Below, in pieces: positions 1 through 12,088 of a stretch of DNA of 64,000 bases. How positions within the stretch are numbered: position 1 is the stretch's first letter; the number at the start of each line of letters is the position of its first letter. The DNA is from Leucobacter exalbidus. GTDB lineage: Bacteria; Actinomycetota; Actinomycetes; Actinomycetales; Microbacteriaceae. A program made the translations under genes and the position numbers. The DNA is taken from assembly GCF_017834145.1 (NCBI RefSeq), contig NZ_JAFIDA010000001.1, forward strand, positions 1,054,001 through 1,118,000, in the 5' to 3' direction. A model generated the notes under the pieces. The model ran no database searches. It was not told where the DNA came from and worked only from the letters and a program-made list of their open reading frames with translations.

Positions 1-1
1 C

Positions 2-118
2 ACGAACACTGCACAACCAGAGTCGAAAGATCCAGCAGCGCCAGTATCGCTCTATGACACCGGCCTCGATGCCAACGAAGGGCTATGGACACGCAGCGGA
101 TGGGCGGGCAGGCCCTGA
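2..118 (+). CDS. Possible C-terminal end of a CDS entering from the left edge
   Basis: An open frame runs from base 2 to a TGA at 116-118 and gives 38 residues ending in WAGRP. I do not recognise the protein. Only about 55 percent of its third codon positions are G or C, well below the neighbouring real genes, so it may be the tail of a horizontally acquired gene or not coding at all. The following 90 bases up to the hairpin are comparatively AT-rich and hold no other frame. Confidence 0.3.
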   Translation, partial: TNTAQPESKDPAAPVSLYDTGLDANEGLWTRSGWAGRP

Positions 119-206
119 GACACGCTCAACAAAACCCACACGTTTTGTCCTATAGGCCGAAAATCCACCTGTACTGAATCTATACTATAGCCTCTAAAAC
201 GAAAAC

Positions 207-242
207 AGGCCTGATCAGAATTATCTTCTGATCAGGCCTTTT
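207..242 (-). terminator. Hairpin terminator of tRNA-Pro, possibly bidirectional
   Basis: A perfect 14-bp stem (207-220 with 226-239) closes a five-base loop. On the minus strand it follows the tRNA-Pro directly and is trailed by two short T tracts. On the plus strand it ends in TTTT, so it may also stop transcripts arriving from the left edge. Confidence 0.8.
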
Positions 243-244
243 CG

Positions 245-318
245 TCGGGATGACAGGATTTGAACCTGCGACCCCGTCGTCCCGAACGACGTGCGCTACC
301 AAGCTGCGCCACATCCCG
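245..318 (-). tRNA. tRNA-Pro (anticodon CGG)
   Basis: The minus strand folds into a 74-nt cloverleaf. The acceptor arms are CGGGATG and CATCCCG with discriminator A. The anticodon stem is CGTCG/CGACG with a seven-base loop centred on CGG, and the T-arm contains GGTTCAAATCC. CCA is not encoded. It reads the CCG proline codon, which is common in this GC-rich genome. A hairpin terminator follows at once. Confidence 0.95.
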
Positions 319-437
319 ATTGCTTTTTCAAGCAATCTCTACTTTAGCGAGGTGTCCCCCAAAAACTGAAATCGACACCCAACAAAGCGTGTCTCCGCGC
401 GCGCCCCCGCTCGGCTCGGCCCCGATGCCGGGCAAGG

Positions 438-1175
438 TTAGACGCGCAGGGTCGCGAGCAGCGCCCCGATGCGGCGCGCTTCAGCGCTTGCACCCGCGCC
501 AGCAGCTACATCAGCGTCACCGGCCGCCGCGTCAGCTGCGCCCCACGCCGCCCGCAGCGTGTGGGTGCCCGGGGCATCCTCGGTGCCGTCGCACTCGGGG
601 TCGATGATGCGGTGCAGTTCGAGGGTCGCGAGCTCAGTGTGGGCCACGCTGTTCGATCCCTGCTGCTCCACCTGTGCCGCCCACAGCTCGGGCACCGCCA
701 CGCCCTGCGATCCGGTGCCCGCGACGCGCACGCTGGGCTCGCGCTCGATACCCACCTCCGATGCCTCTGGGCCGCCCGGGGTGCTCACGAAGTCAGCTGC
801 AACGAGAAACTCGCGACTGCCCGTGCCGCCCTGGGCGATCGCCGCCGCAAGCGCCGCCCGATACACGGGGTCGCCGATGGCGTCGCTCACCCATCGCGTG
901 CCCAAGATGCCGTGCTCGATCGTGCCGGCCAAAAACTCTTCCCCTGAAGCCAGGGGCGCGCTGCGATACGTCAGGGGCGCGTGAAAGACCCGCGCATCGC
1001 CCGCGGTGAACAGGTGCCCTTCGCACCCCACCTCGCCCTCGGGGTCGTCAAAACGGTACGACCCGACCGGTTCAAGACGGCTAATATCGCCCGTAAACCA
1101 CGGCTGCGAAGGCAGCCAAGCCTTGATCAGGTCATACTTTGAAGGGGTCAGTTTGGCCTGGTAGATGATCGACAT
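438..1175 (-). CDS. CG0192 family protein with maltokinase N-terminal cap-like domain
   Basis: The product has 245 aa. The N-terminal stretch (MSIIYQAKLTPSKYDLIKAW, then WFTGDISRLEPVGSYRFDDP) matches what I know of the actinobacterial CG0192 family, which resembles the N-terminal cap of maltokinase (Pep2/Mak) without the kinase domain. The biochemical role is unknown. No kinase catalytic motifs are visible, and no trehalose or glycogen gene lies nearby, so the protein stands alone here. The C-terminal 40 residues are an Ala-rich, probably disordered stretch. The start ATG sits 6 nt after a TAGGAT box, pointing to a leaderless transcript. It is followed by 119 nt and then tRNA-Pro on the same strand. 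Confidence 0.75.
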   Translation of the reverse strand: MSIIYQAKLTPSKYDLIKAWLPSQPWFTGDISRLEPVGSYRFDDPEGEVGCEGHLFTAGDARVFHAPLTYRSAPLASGEEFLAGTIEHGILGTRWVSDAIGDPVYRAALAAAIAQGGTGSREFLVAADFVSTPGGPEASEVGIEREPSVRVAGTGSQGVAVPELWAAQVEQQGSNSVAHTELATLELHRIIDPECDGTEDAPGTHTLRAAWGAADAAAGDADVAAGAGASAEARRIGALLATLRV

Positions 1176-1181
1176 ACCCCG

Positions 1182-1187
1182 ATCCTA
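1182..1187 (-). promoter_or_regulatory. -10 box TAGGAT, leaderless promoter of the CG0192-type gene
   Basis: TAGGAT lies exactly 6 nt upstream of the ATG at 1175 with no ribosome binding site between, so transcription should begin at or next to the start codon. Confidence 0.55.
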
Positions 1188-1268
1188 CGCACGAACCCGC
1201 ACAATTTGAATGACCGCAACCTGCCAACTCGCGCGGTGCGGCCGCCAGCAAGATCACCCCGCAGACGC

Positions 1269-1303
1269 AAAAATTCCCGCCCGGCCGAAGCCGAGCGGGA
1301 ATT
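1269..1303 (-). terminator. Rho-independent terminator of typA
   Basis: The stem AATTCCCGC/GCGGGAATT (1272-1280 with 1295-1303) has an inner CGGC-CGAA-GCCG helix. On the minus strand it is followed by TTTTT, and it lies 15 nt after the typA stop. Confidence 0.85.
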
Positions 1304-1318
1304 CTTACAGCGAGAACC

Positions 1319-3223
<1,905 letters not shown>

Positions 3224-3384
3224 AAAGGTAGTGTCCTAACGAGACGAACGGAGTCGACACGGCGGGATGCCATGTTCGGCGCGTGAAGACACTCGAAAGC
3301 ACTCCAAGCGGGCACGAAGAAGATGCCGACGAGCAATTCTAACTGATACCGGGGGTTCCCGGCTGGAAGCGAGCAGTAAACCAC

Positions 3385-4592
3385 ATGAAATCGGCCTCAC
3401 GTGGTCTCACGACTGGCTTACTCGTTACTCTAGCGTTTCTTTCTGCGGCTGGCCCATTCGCGACGGATCTCTATCTCCCAACGTTCACCAATATTGCGCA
3501 TGATCTGGGAACTGTGCCCTCTGGCGTGCAGCTCACCCTCACCGCATTCATGTTCGGTTTGGGGCTCGGGCAGCTCTTCTTGGGGCCGATGTCAGATAGT
3601 TTTGGCCGCCGAAAAATTTTGCTCATTGGACTTGGTGCGTTCACCGTAGCGAGCTGTGCGATGGTGTTTTCGCCCACGATCGAGGTGTTTATCGCGCTCA
3701 GATTCGTGCAGGGCATGGCCGGCGCCGCAGGCATTGTGCTGGCCCGGGCGATCGTCGCCGACCTCGCCAAGGGCACGGCCGCGGTTCGCGCATTCAGTCT
3801 GCTCGCCATGATCGGGGCGGTCGCTCCCCTCGTCGCCCGGTGAGCGGCGGCATGCTCACCGAGCACGTGGGGTGGCGCGGGGTGCTTGCGGCGCTGGGCG
3901 TCGTCACGGCGCTGATGTTTGTGCTCGCCCTGCTGCTGATTCCTGAGACGCTGCCCCTCGCGCAGCGCCACGACGGTGGGCTGCGGCGCGCGCTCAGCAA
4001 CTTCGCCAGGCTGGGCCGCGACCGCGCATTCATCTTGCTGACGATCATGGTGGCCTGCAATTTTGGGGCACTGCTGGCCTACATTTCGGCGGCCCCGTTC
4101 GTCGGCCAGGTGATGCTGGGCATGTCACCGGCTCAGTTCTCGCTGTCGTTCGCGAGCGGCGCGGTCGCCATGGTGCTTACGAACTTCATCAATTCGCGCA
4201 TGGCGGGCCGCGTGCCACCCACGCGACTCTTGTTCGTGGGGACGACGCTGGTGGGCCTCGCTGGCTGCGCCTTTGCGACGCTGGCGCTCACCGAGGCGCT
4301 GTCGATTCCCGCTTTCATCGCGTGCGCCTTCGTGATGAGCGGCGGCGTCGCGCTCGTGAGTGCGAACGGCACCGCGCTCGCGCTCGGCCTGGCTGATTAC
4401 GCCCGCGGCTCCGGATCAGCGCTGCTCGGCTGCATCCAATTCTTGGGCGGCAGCCTCACTCCCCCGATCGTGGGCGCCTGGGGCGACCACACGGCCGTGC
4501 CCATGGCCACCACGATCATTGTCGGCGCTGTGTGTGCCTGCGCGTGCGCGGTGGGCGCTGCGACCGTGCTGCGTCGCCGCGCGCGGGGCTAG
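3385..4592 (+). pseudogene. Bcr/CflA-type MFS drug exporter, split by a one-base frameshift
   Basis: Two overlapping frames make one ordinary DHA1 transporter of about 402 aa. Frame one (3385-3843) holds helices 1-4, motif A (GPMSDSFGRRK) and the helix 4 region, and stops in GAVAPLVAR-TGA. Frame two (3840-4592) resumes with SGGMLTEHVGWRG and holds the remaining helices. The family has a proline and then a glycine pair here (APxxGG). Adding a single C to the CCC run at 3836-3838 restores that consensus, so loss of one C is the simplest explanation. It may be a real pseudogene or a sequencing error. The second frame could also be translated from GTG at 3840, which overlaps the TGA. Substrate is unknown. 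Confidence 0.8.
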
Positions 4593-4623
4593 GCGCCACG
4601 AGCGCTCAGGCCACGACCAACGC

Positions 4624-4656
4624 AGCGGGCCCCAGTTCACTGAACTGGGGCCCGCT
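4624..4656. terminator. Bidirectional hairpin between the MFS gene and the ABC operon
   Basis: Positions 4624-4639 and 4641-4656 form a perfect 16-bp inverted repeat around one central base. It lies between two convergent genes and probably terminates both. No long T tract is present. Confidence 0.7.
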
Positions 4657-4674
4657 GTGTTGGTTCTTGCTGCG

Positions 4675-6368
<1,694 letters not shown>

Positions 6369-6372
<4 letters not shown>

Positions 6373-7355
6373 TTCTTCCCCTTTGCACGCTTGCGGGTAC
6401 GCAGGCGCGGATCAGCCAGGTCGTTGAGGCTCTCGCCCACGAGGGTGACGCCCATCACGACGAGCACAATGGCGGCGCCGGGGAACACGCTGGTCCACCA
6501 GATCCCGCTCGTGACGTCGGCGACCGAGCGGTTGAGGTCGTAGCCCCATTCGGCGGCCGCGGTGGCCTCAATGCCAAAGCCCAAGAAGCCGAGGCCCGCG
6601 AGGGTCAACAGCGCTTCTGAAGCGTTCAGCGTGATGATCACCGGCAGTGACCTCGTCGAGTTGCGCAGCACGTGCTTGAGCAGAATGCGGTGCGTGGGCA
6701 CGCCGATGACGCGGGCGGCCTCAACGAAGGGTTCGCTGCGCACCCGCACCACCTCGGCGCGAATCACCCGAAAGTACTGCGGCACAAACACAACGGTGAT
6801 TGACAGGGCGGTCGCGAGGATGCCACCCATGAGGGTGGACTGGCCGCGGCTAATCACAATCGACATCACGATCGCGAGCAGCAGCGACGGGAATGCGTAG
6901 ATCGCATCGCAGATCACGACGAGCACGCGGTCGAGAATGCCGCCGAAGTAGCCCGAGATGAGGCCGAGGGCGATACCCAAGAAGATCGAGCACAAGATGG
7001 CGGCGACGATCACAAACAGCGCCGTCTGCGCACCCCAGATGACGCGCGAGAGCACGTCGAAGCCCGACACGGTGGTGCCGAGCAGGTTGGTAGCGTTGGG
7101 GGCCTGCTGGGCACCGAATGACACTCCGTCGATGCCCTGCTGCGCCCAGGTGTAGGGCGCGATCCACTGGGCGCCCAGCGCGACGAGCACGAACACCCCG
7201 CAGATGATGAGGCCAGCGATCAGCATGCCGCGCTGCAGCCCCACGCTCTGGCGCAGGTGCGAGAGCACGGGCAGCCGGTCGCGCCAATCCTTTTTGCGCG
7301 GGGCTTCGAGAGCGAGCACCGAGGTCACGGGAGTCGGAAGATCTTGACGAGCCAT
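6369..7355 (-). CDS. Dipeptide/oligopeptide ABC importer permease (DppC type)
   Basis: This 328-aa integral membrane protein has an N-terminal OppC_N helix (near residues 42-64) followed by the BPD_transp_1 core. The EAA-loop region is visible as VEAARVIGVPTHRILLKHVLRN near residue 213, the site that contacts the ATPase. It pairs with the DppB-type permease 2 nt upstream in the operon and overlaps the ATPase gene downstream, so translation is coupled throughout. Confidence 0.93.
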
Positions 7356-7357
7356 GA

Positions 7358-8431
7358 TTAGTACCTCACTCTCGGGTCGATGGCCGCGGCGACCAGGTCA
7401 ACGATGAAGTTGGTGACCGCGACGACGACGGCGATCATCACGACGATGCCCTGCACCGCCACGAAGTCACGCGCCTTCAGATATTCGGCGAGCATGAAGC
7501 CGATGCCCTTCCACTCGAAGGTGGTCTCGGTGAGCACCGCGCCCGCGAGCAGCATGGCGATCTGCATACCCATCACGGTGATGATGGGTATGAGGGCCGG
7601 GCGGAACGCGTGCTTGGTGGTGAGCCGAAACTCGCTGACACCGCGTGAGCGGCCGCTCGTCACGTACTGCTGGCCGAGCGTGCCGATAACGTTGGTGCGC
7701 ACCAGGCGCAAGAAAACGCCCGCGGTGAGCAGGCCAAGAGCTACGGCAGGCAAAATGGCGTGCCACAGCACGTCACTGATCGCGGCGCCATCGCCTAGCC
7801 TGATCGCATCGAGCAGGTAGAAACCGGTGGCCGAGTCAATACCGCTCATCGTGAGTTCGGTCTGGGTGCCGGCGCGGCCCGAAACGGGCATCCACCCCAG
7901 CCACACCGAGAACACGAGCTTGAGCAGCAGCCCGACAAAAAAGATGGGGGTTGCGTAGGCGAGAATCGCCATGATGCGCAGCACCGCGTCCTGCCACTTA
8001 TCGCGGCGGTAAGCGGCGACCAGGCCGAGCGGAATGCTGACCGCGAAGGCAACGACGAGCGCGTAGAACGCCAGCTCGATCGTGGCCGAGCCGTACTGCA
8101 GCAGGATCTCGGTGACGGGGCGGCGGTCGGTAATCGAGGTGCCAAAGTCACCGCGGAAGATGCCGCCTAGGTAATCGAGGTACTGCACGAAAATGGGTCG
8201 GTCGAAGCCGGCCTCGTGAATGCGGGCCGCGAGCTGATCTGGCGGCAATCGGCCACCGAGCGCGGCCGTGATGGGGTCACCGGTGAGCCGCATCAAAAAG
8301 AATACGACGGTGACCAGAATGAGCACGGTCGGGATGATGAGCACGAGGCGAATCAGAATGTATCGCCACAGCCCTCCCCCGCCGGCTGTTCGTCGCGCTG
8401 CCGCGACGGGTGTGGGTGTATCTACAACCAT
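7358..8431 (-). CDS. Dipeptide/oligopeptide ABC importer permease (DppB type)
   Basis: This 357-aa permease has the DppB/OppB organisation: helix one near residues 24-46 (RYILIRLVLIIPTVLILVTV), the RLTGDP motif of the family, and the EAA-like loop SRGVSEFRLTTKHAFRPALI near residue 268. The N-terminal 20 residues form a short cytoplasmic Thr/Ala-rich extension. It begins 71 nt after the binding-protein gene, with a large hairpin in the gap, and is separated by 2 nt from the DppC-type gene. Confidence 0.93.
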   Translation of the reverse strand: MVVDTPTPVAAARRTAGGGGLWRYILIRLVLIIPTVLILVTVVFFLMRLTGDPITAALGGRLPPDQLAARIHEAGFDRPIFVQYLDYLGGIFRGDFGTSITDRRPVTEILLQYGSATIELAFYALVVAFAVSIPLGLVAAYRRDKWQDAVLRIMAILAYATPIFFVGLLLKLVFSVWLGWMPVSGRAGTQTELTMSGIDSATGFYLLDAIRLGDGAAISDVLWHAILPAVALGLLTAGVFLRLVRTNVIGTLGQQYVTSGRSRGVSEFRLTTKHAFRPALIPIITVMGMQIAMLLAGAVLTETTFEWKGIGFMLAEYLKARDFVAVQGIVVMIAVVVAVTNFIVDLVAAAIDPRVRY

Positions 8432-8454
8432 GGAGAAATACCTCTACTAATACG

Positions 8455-8493
8455 ACACCGGGCCGGGGCGCGCTTGGCGCCCCGGCCCGGTGT
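8455..8493 (-). promoter_or_regulatory. Intercistronic hairpin between the binding-protein and permease genes
   Basis: A perfect 17-bp GC-rich stem (8455-8471 with 8477-8493) closes a five-base loop 9 nt after the binding-protein stop. No T tract follows, so it is better read as a partial attenuator or a 3'-end stabiliser that keeps binding-protein mRNA more abundant than permease mRNA. The same arrangement occurs at 14114-14141 and 40602-40643. Confidence 0.75.
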
Positions 8494-8502
8494 CAGCTCG
8501 CG

Positions 8503-10122
8503 CTACTTGGTGAGCGGCGCGTAACGGAACTTGAACGAGGCGTCGAGCGTGGTGCCTTCGACGTCTGCGCCGACAACGGCGACCTGCTTGCCCTGCAAGA
8601 GGGGAAGGGTCGAGATGTCAGCAGCTTCGATCTCTTGGATCTGCTCGATGAGCTCGGTGCGCTTGGCCGTGTCGGTCTCGGTCTGCTCAGCGGTGATCAG
8701 GTCAACAACCTCGGGGTTGTCGTAGTGGTTCAGCAGGAAGTTGTCCTTCGTGAAGAAGGGCGACAGGTAGTTATCTGCGTCTGAGTAGTCGGGGAACCAG
8801 CCGAGCTGGTACGCCGGGTAGACGTCAGCGGTGCGGTCCTTCGAGTACTGCACCCACTCGGTCTGCTGCAGGTCGACAGTGAACAGCTTGTCAGCCTCGA
8901 GCTGCGTCTTGATCATCGCGTACTCGTCGCCTGACGACGGGCCGTAGTGGTCACCGTTGTACTGCAGCTTCAGGTCGACGGGGGTGTCAACGCCAGCGGC
9001 CTTCAAAATCTCTGCGGCCTTCGCAGCGTCGGGGCCGCCCTGACCGTCACCGTACATTTCCTTGAACGGAGTGATCGCGCCGGTCATGCCCTCAGCCACG
9101 GGCGAGTAGAGCGGCGAGAAGGTGTCCTTGTAGACATCCTTCGCGAGTGCCTCACGGTCGATCAGCGAGGCGGCTGCCTGGCGCACCGCGAGCGCCTTGT
9201 CGGCATCGGGGTTGGGCGATGCAGCACCGTGGGGCATCGTGTCGAAGTTGAAGACGATGTAGCGAATCTCGCCGCCGGGGCCGTCAACGATCTTGACCTT
9301 GTCGTTCTTGGCGAGGTCATCGGTGTCAGTGGCCGACAGGCTGCGGAACGCCACGTCGATGTCACCGTTGCCGATGGCCAGCTTCAGGTTCGATGCGTCA
9401 GCGTAGTACTTCGCGCTGATGCCGGTGTTGTCTGCCGCGCCCAGGTTGCCCTGGTAGTCAGCGAAGGGGGTGTACGAGATGAGCTCGTTGAGCTTATAGG
9501 TGTCGATCCCGTACTGGCCGGCGAAGGGCTTGCCCTCGACGATGTCGGCGTCAGAGGTGACCGCGTCAGCGGCAAACACGTCTTCGTCAATGATGGGGCC
9601 GGCCGGGCTTGACAGGATCTGCGGCCAGATCTGGTCGTCACCGTTCTTCAGCTTGAACACGACGGTGAGATCGTCAGGCGTCTCAATACTGTCGAGGTTA
9701 CCCAGCAGCGAGGCGGGGCCGTTGGGGTCATTGATCTTGACCACACGGTCGAATGAGAACTTCACGTCACTCGAGGTGAGCTCGTTACCGTTGGCGAACG
9801 TGAGCCCCTCCTTGAGCTTCACCGTGTACTCGGTGGGCGAGGTGAACTCTGCCGACTCAGCAATGTCGGGCGTGACCTCTGCCGTGCCATACGTGCTGTT
9901 GAGCAAGAACGGGTAGACCTGGTTCATGACCACGAATGAGCCGTTGTCGTAGGAGCCCGCCGGATCAAGCGACGTCACCTTATCGGTGGTGCCGACAATC
10001 AGGTTTGACGAGGCGTCGCCGCCCTCGGCCTTTTCCCCGCCGCTCGTGCTGCTGGTAGCGCAGCCCGTGAACAACAGGACGCCGGCTGCAAGCGCCGCCG
10101 TCGTCATCAGTGTTTTCTTCAT
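8503..10122 (-). CDS. Dipeptide/oligopeptide-binding lipoprotein (SBP family 5)
   Basis: The product has 539 aa from the chosen start: a signal peptide beginning MKKTLMTTAALAAG with lipobox LFTGC, then a family 5 solute-binding domain with typical segments (LKEGLTFANGNELTSSDVKFS and QLGWFPDYSDADN). It should be anchored outside the membrane and deliver peptides or similar solutes to the permeases. An in-frame start 16 codons upstream was rejected because GAAGGAAG lies about 10 nt before this ATG and the signal peptide begins here. It is the first gene of the four-gene minus-strand operon. Confidence 0.95.
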   Translation of the reverse strand: MKKTLMTTAALAAGVLLFTGCATSSTSGGEKAEGGDASSNLIVGTTDKVTSLDPAGSYDNGSFVVMNQVYPFLLNSTYGTAEVTPDIAESAEFTSPTEYTVKLKEGLTFANGNELTSSDVKFSFDRVVKINDPNGPASLLGNLDSIETPDDLTVVFKLKNGDDQIWPQILSSPAGPIIDEDVFAADAVTSDADIVEGKPFAGQYGIDTYKLNELISYTPFADYQGNLGAADNTGISAKYYADASNLKLAIGNGDIDVAFRSLSATDTDDLAKNDKVKIVDGPGGEIRYIVFNFDTMPHGAASPNPDADKALAVRQAAASLIDREALAKDVYKDTFSPLYSPVAEGMTGAITPFKEMYGDGQGGPDAAKAAEILKAAGVDTPVDLKLQYNGDHYGPSSGDEYAMIKTQLEADKLFTVDLQQTEWVQYSKDRTADVYPAYQLGWFPDYSDADNYLSPFFTKDNFLLNHYDNPEVVDLITAEQTETDTAKRTELIEQIQEIEAADISTLPLLQGKQVAVVGADVEGTTLDASFKFRYAPLTK

Positions 10123-10174
10123 AACTTTTGTCTTCCTTCGTTGCAAGACGTGCAGCTGTAATAGCTCCACGGAA

Positions 10175-10199
10175 GTTTCAGTGAAACAAGTTGAGCCTA
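10175..10199 (-). promoter_or_regulatory. Candidate promoter and small inverted repeat upstream of the binding-protein gene
   Basis: A TAGGCT -10 box at 10194-10199 lies about 72 nt before the start codon. Just downstream is GTTTC-N3-GAAAC (10175-10187), roughly at the expected transcription start, which could be an operator. No convincing -35 box was seen. A second repeat, TCGAC-N7-GTCGA, lies upstream at 10220-10236. Confidence 0.35.
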
Positions 10200-10254
10200 G
10201 TAAACGACCGTGACATATCTCGACTCGGCGCGTCGATGTAATGCCTTTGTAACA

Positions 10255-10352
10255 AAAGCCTGTGCCTGTTCACCACGCATGGTGGCAAACAGACACAGGC
10301 TTTGTAGGTTAGGGAAGATCCCTGCCTGGCTCCAGCCAGGGGCTGGAGCCAG
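10255..10352 (-). terminator. Tandem hairpins ending the second peptide-transport operon
   Basis: Two stem-loops follow the stop codon at 10358. The first has a perfect 12-bp stem (10326-10337 with 10341-10352) and a 3-nt loop. The second is a long interrupted stem (10255-10264 with 10294-10303, continued inward by two more helices) and is followed on the minus strand by TTTTGTT, so it is a good intrinsic terminator. Confidence 0.8.
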
Positions 10353-10357
10353 CTGAG

Positions 10358-12088
10358 TTAGGAGACCCCCAGCTCGATGCTCGCGCCAGGAATGGCCTCG
10401 AGCAGCTTGCGCGTGTATTCCTCACGCGGGTTCTGGAACACCTCGTCGGTGGTCGCCTGCTCAACGATCTGCCCCTGCTTCATCACGCACACGCGGTCAG
10501 CGATGAGACGCACCACCGCGAGGTCGTGGGTGATGAACAGGTAGGTCAGGCCCAAATCGCGCTGCAGCTCGGCGAGCAGATCGAGGATCTGCGCCTGCAC
10601 CAGCACGTCAAGCGCCGAAACGGCCTCGTCGAGCACAAGCACATCGGGCTTCAACGCGAGCCCTCGCGCTACGGCCACGCGCTGGCGCTGGCCACCCGAG
10701 AGCTCATTGGGGTAGCGCGTTGCGAGTTCACGCGGCAGCGACACCTGATCGAGCAGCTCAAGCATGCGCGCCCTGCGGCTCGCGGCATCGCCCACGTTGT
10801 GAATCTTCAACGGCTCCATGATGGTGTTGCCGATGTTGTGCAGCGGATCGAGCGAACCATACGGGTCTTGGAACACCGGCTGCAGTGTGCGGCGCAGATC
10901 AAACAGGCGCTTGCCACTGAACTTGCTGATGTCTTCGCCAGCGATCTTGATGGTGCCCGCACTCGACTTTTCGAGCTGCAGGATCATCTTCGCGATCGTT
11001 GACTTACCCGACCCCGATTCGCCCACAAGCGCGAGCGTTTCACCGCGGTTCACGGTGAACGTGGCGCCCGAGACCGCGTGAAAATCTTCGTACCCGAAGT
11101 TTCCCTTGCGCAGCTTGTAGATTTTGCCGAGGCCTTCGACCTCGATCATCGGCTCGCCGTGCTTCACCGCGTTCGAGGGTCGCTCGCTCAGCGCCGCCAT
11201 GTCGAAGGTCGACGTGGGGGCCGCGGGCAGCGTCGCGTCAGCGCCAATACGGCGCGAGGCGAGGCTCGGTGCTGCCGAGACCAGGCGCTTCGTGTACGGG
11301 TGCTTCGGGTGCTGCAGAATCTCGCGACTCGGGCCCGACTCCACAATGTTGCCCTGGTACATCACGATCAGCTTCTCGGCGCGCTCGGCGGCAAGCCCCA
11401 GGTCGTGGGTGATGAAGACCACGGCGGTGCCCAGCTCGCTCGCGAGGCCCTGCAGGTGATCGAGCACCACGCGCTGCACGGTCACGTCGAGCGCGCTCGT
11501 GGGCTCGTCGGCGATCAGCAGGCTGGGTTCAGCCGCGAGGCCGATCCCGATGAGTGCACGCTGCTTCATGCCGCCAGAGAACTGGTGGGGGTACTGCTTC
11601 ATGCGCTGCGCGGCGTTCTGCAGGCCCGCCTGCTCAAGCACCTCCACAGCCTTCTCGCGCACGGCCTTGCGGCCCTTGGCCACACCGTTGGCGCGCACGG
11701 CCTCTTCGACCTGGAAGCCAACTGACCACACCGGGTTGAGGTTCGACATGGGGTCTTGCGGCACGAGACCAATCTCGCGACCGCGCAAACTTTCCATCTC
11801 GCGACGGCCCAGGCCCACGAGCTCGCGGCCCTTCCACTTCACCGAACCACCGGTGATGCGGCCTGTGCCGGGCAGCAGGTTGATGATCGCGTGCATCGAG
11901 GTCGATTTACCCGACCCTGATTCACCAACGATCGCGACGGTCTCACCGGGGTAGACATCGAGATTTACCCCGTGCACAACCTCTTTGGGGCTTTTCTTGG
12001 TACCGAACGCAACCCGCAGGTCGCGTACGCTCAGCAGCGGCTCCTCGAAGGAATCTGCTGCCGGGTTGGATGACGTTGCGTCGCTCAT
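10358..12088 (-). CDS. Oligopeptide ABC importer, fused double ATPase (second system)
   Basis: This 576-aa fused ATPase serves the second importer. Domain one has Walker A GESGSGKSTS near residue 57, signature FSGGMKQRA and LLIADEP. Domain two begins near residue 312 with Walker A GESGSGKSTI, signature LSGGQRQRV and VLVLDEA, where the usual proline after the Walker B glutamate is alanine. Both domains carry the oligopeptide-transporter C-terminal extension (NPREEYTRKLLEA). The gene overlaps its permease gene by 4 nt. It is a clear paralogue of the ATPase at 4675-6372, but the two differ too much to be a recent copy. Confidence 0.95.
   Translation of the reverse strand: MSDATSSNPAADSFEEPLLSVRDLRVAFGTKKSPKEVVHGVNLDVYPGETVAIVGESGSGKSTSMHAIINLLPGTGRITGGSVKWKGRELVGLGRREMESLRGREIGLVPQDPMSNLNPVWSVGFQVEEAVRANGVAKGRKAVREKAVEVLEQAGLQNAAQRMKQYPHQFSGGMKQRALIGIGLAAEPSLLIADEPTSALDVTVQRVVLDHLQGLASELGTAVVFITHDLGLAAERAEKLIVMYQGNIVESGPSREILQHPKHPYTKRLVSAAPSLASRRIGADATLPAAPTSTFDMAALSERPSNAVKHGEPMIEVEGLGKIYKLRKGNFGYEDFHAVSGATFTVNRGETLALVGESGSGKSTIAKMILQLEKSSAGTIKIAGEDISKFSGKRLFDLRRTLQPVFQDPYGSLDPLHNIGNTIMEPLKIHNVGDAASRRARMLELLDQVSLPRELATRYPNELSGGQRQRVAVARGLALKPDVLVLDEAVSALDVLVQAQILDLLAELQRDLGLTYLFITHDLAVVRLIADRVCVMKQGQIVEQATTDEVFQNPREEYTRKLLEAIPGASIELGVS

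Noticed and set aside
3830..3845. Programmed frameshift in the MFS gene
   Set aside because: No X-XXY-YYZ slippery site or downstream pseudoknot is visible, and this transporter family does not use frameshifting; a one-base deletion is simpler.
10220..10236. TCGAC-N7-GTCGA palindrome as a definite operator of the first peptide operon
   Set aside because: Short GC-rich palindromes are frequent here, and no partner regulator or second copy was found.
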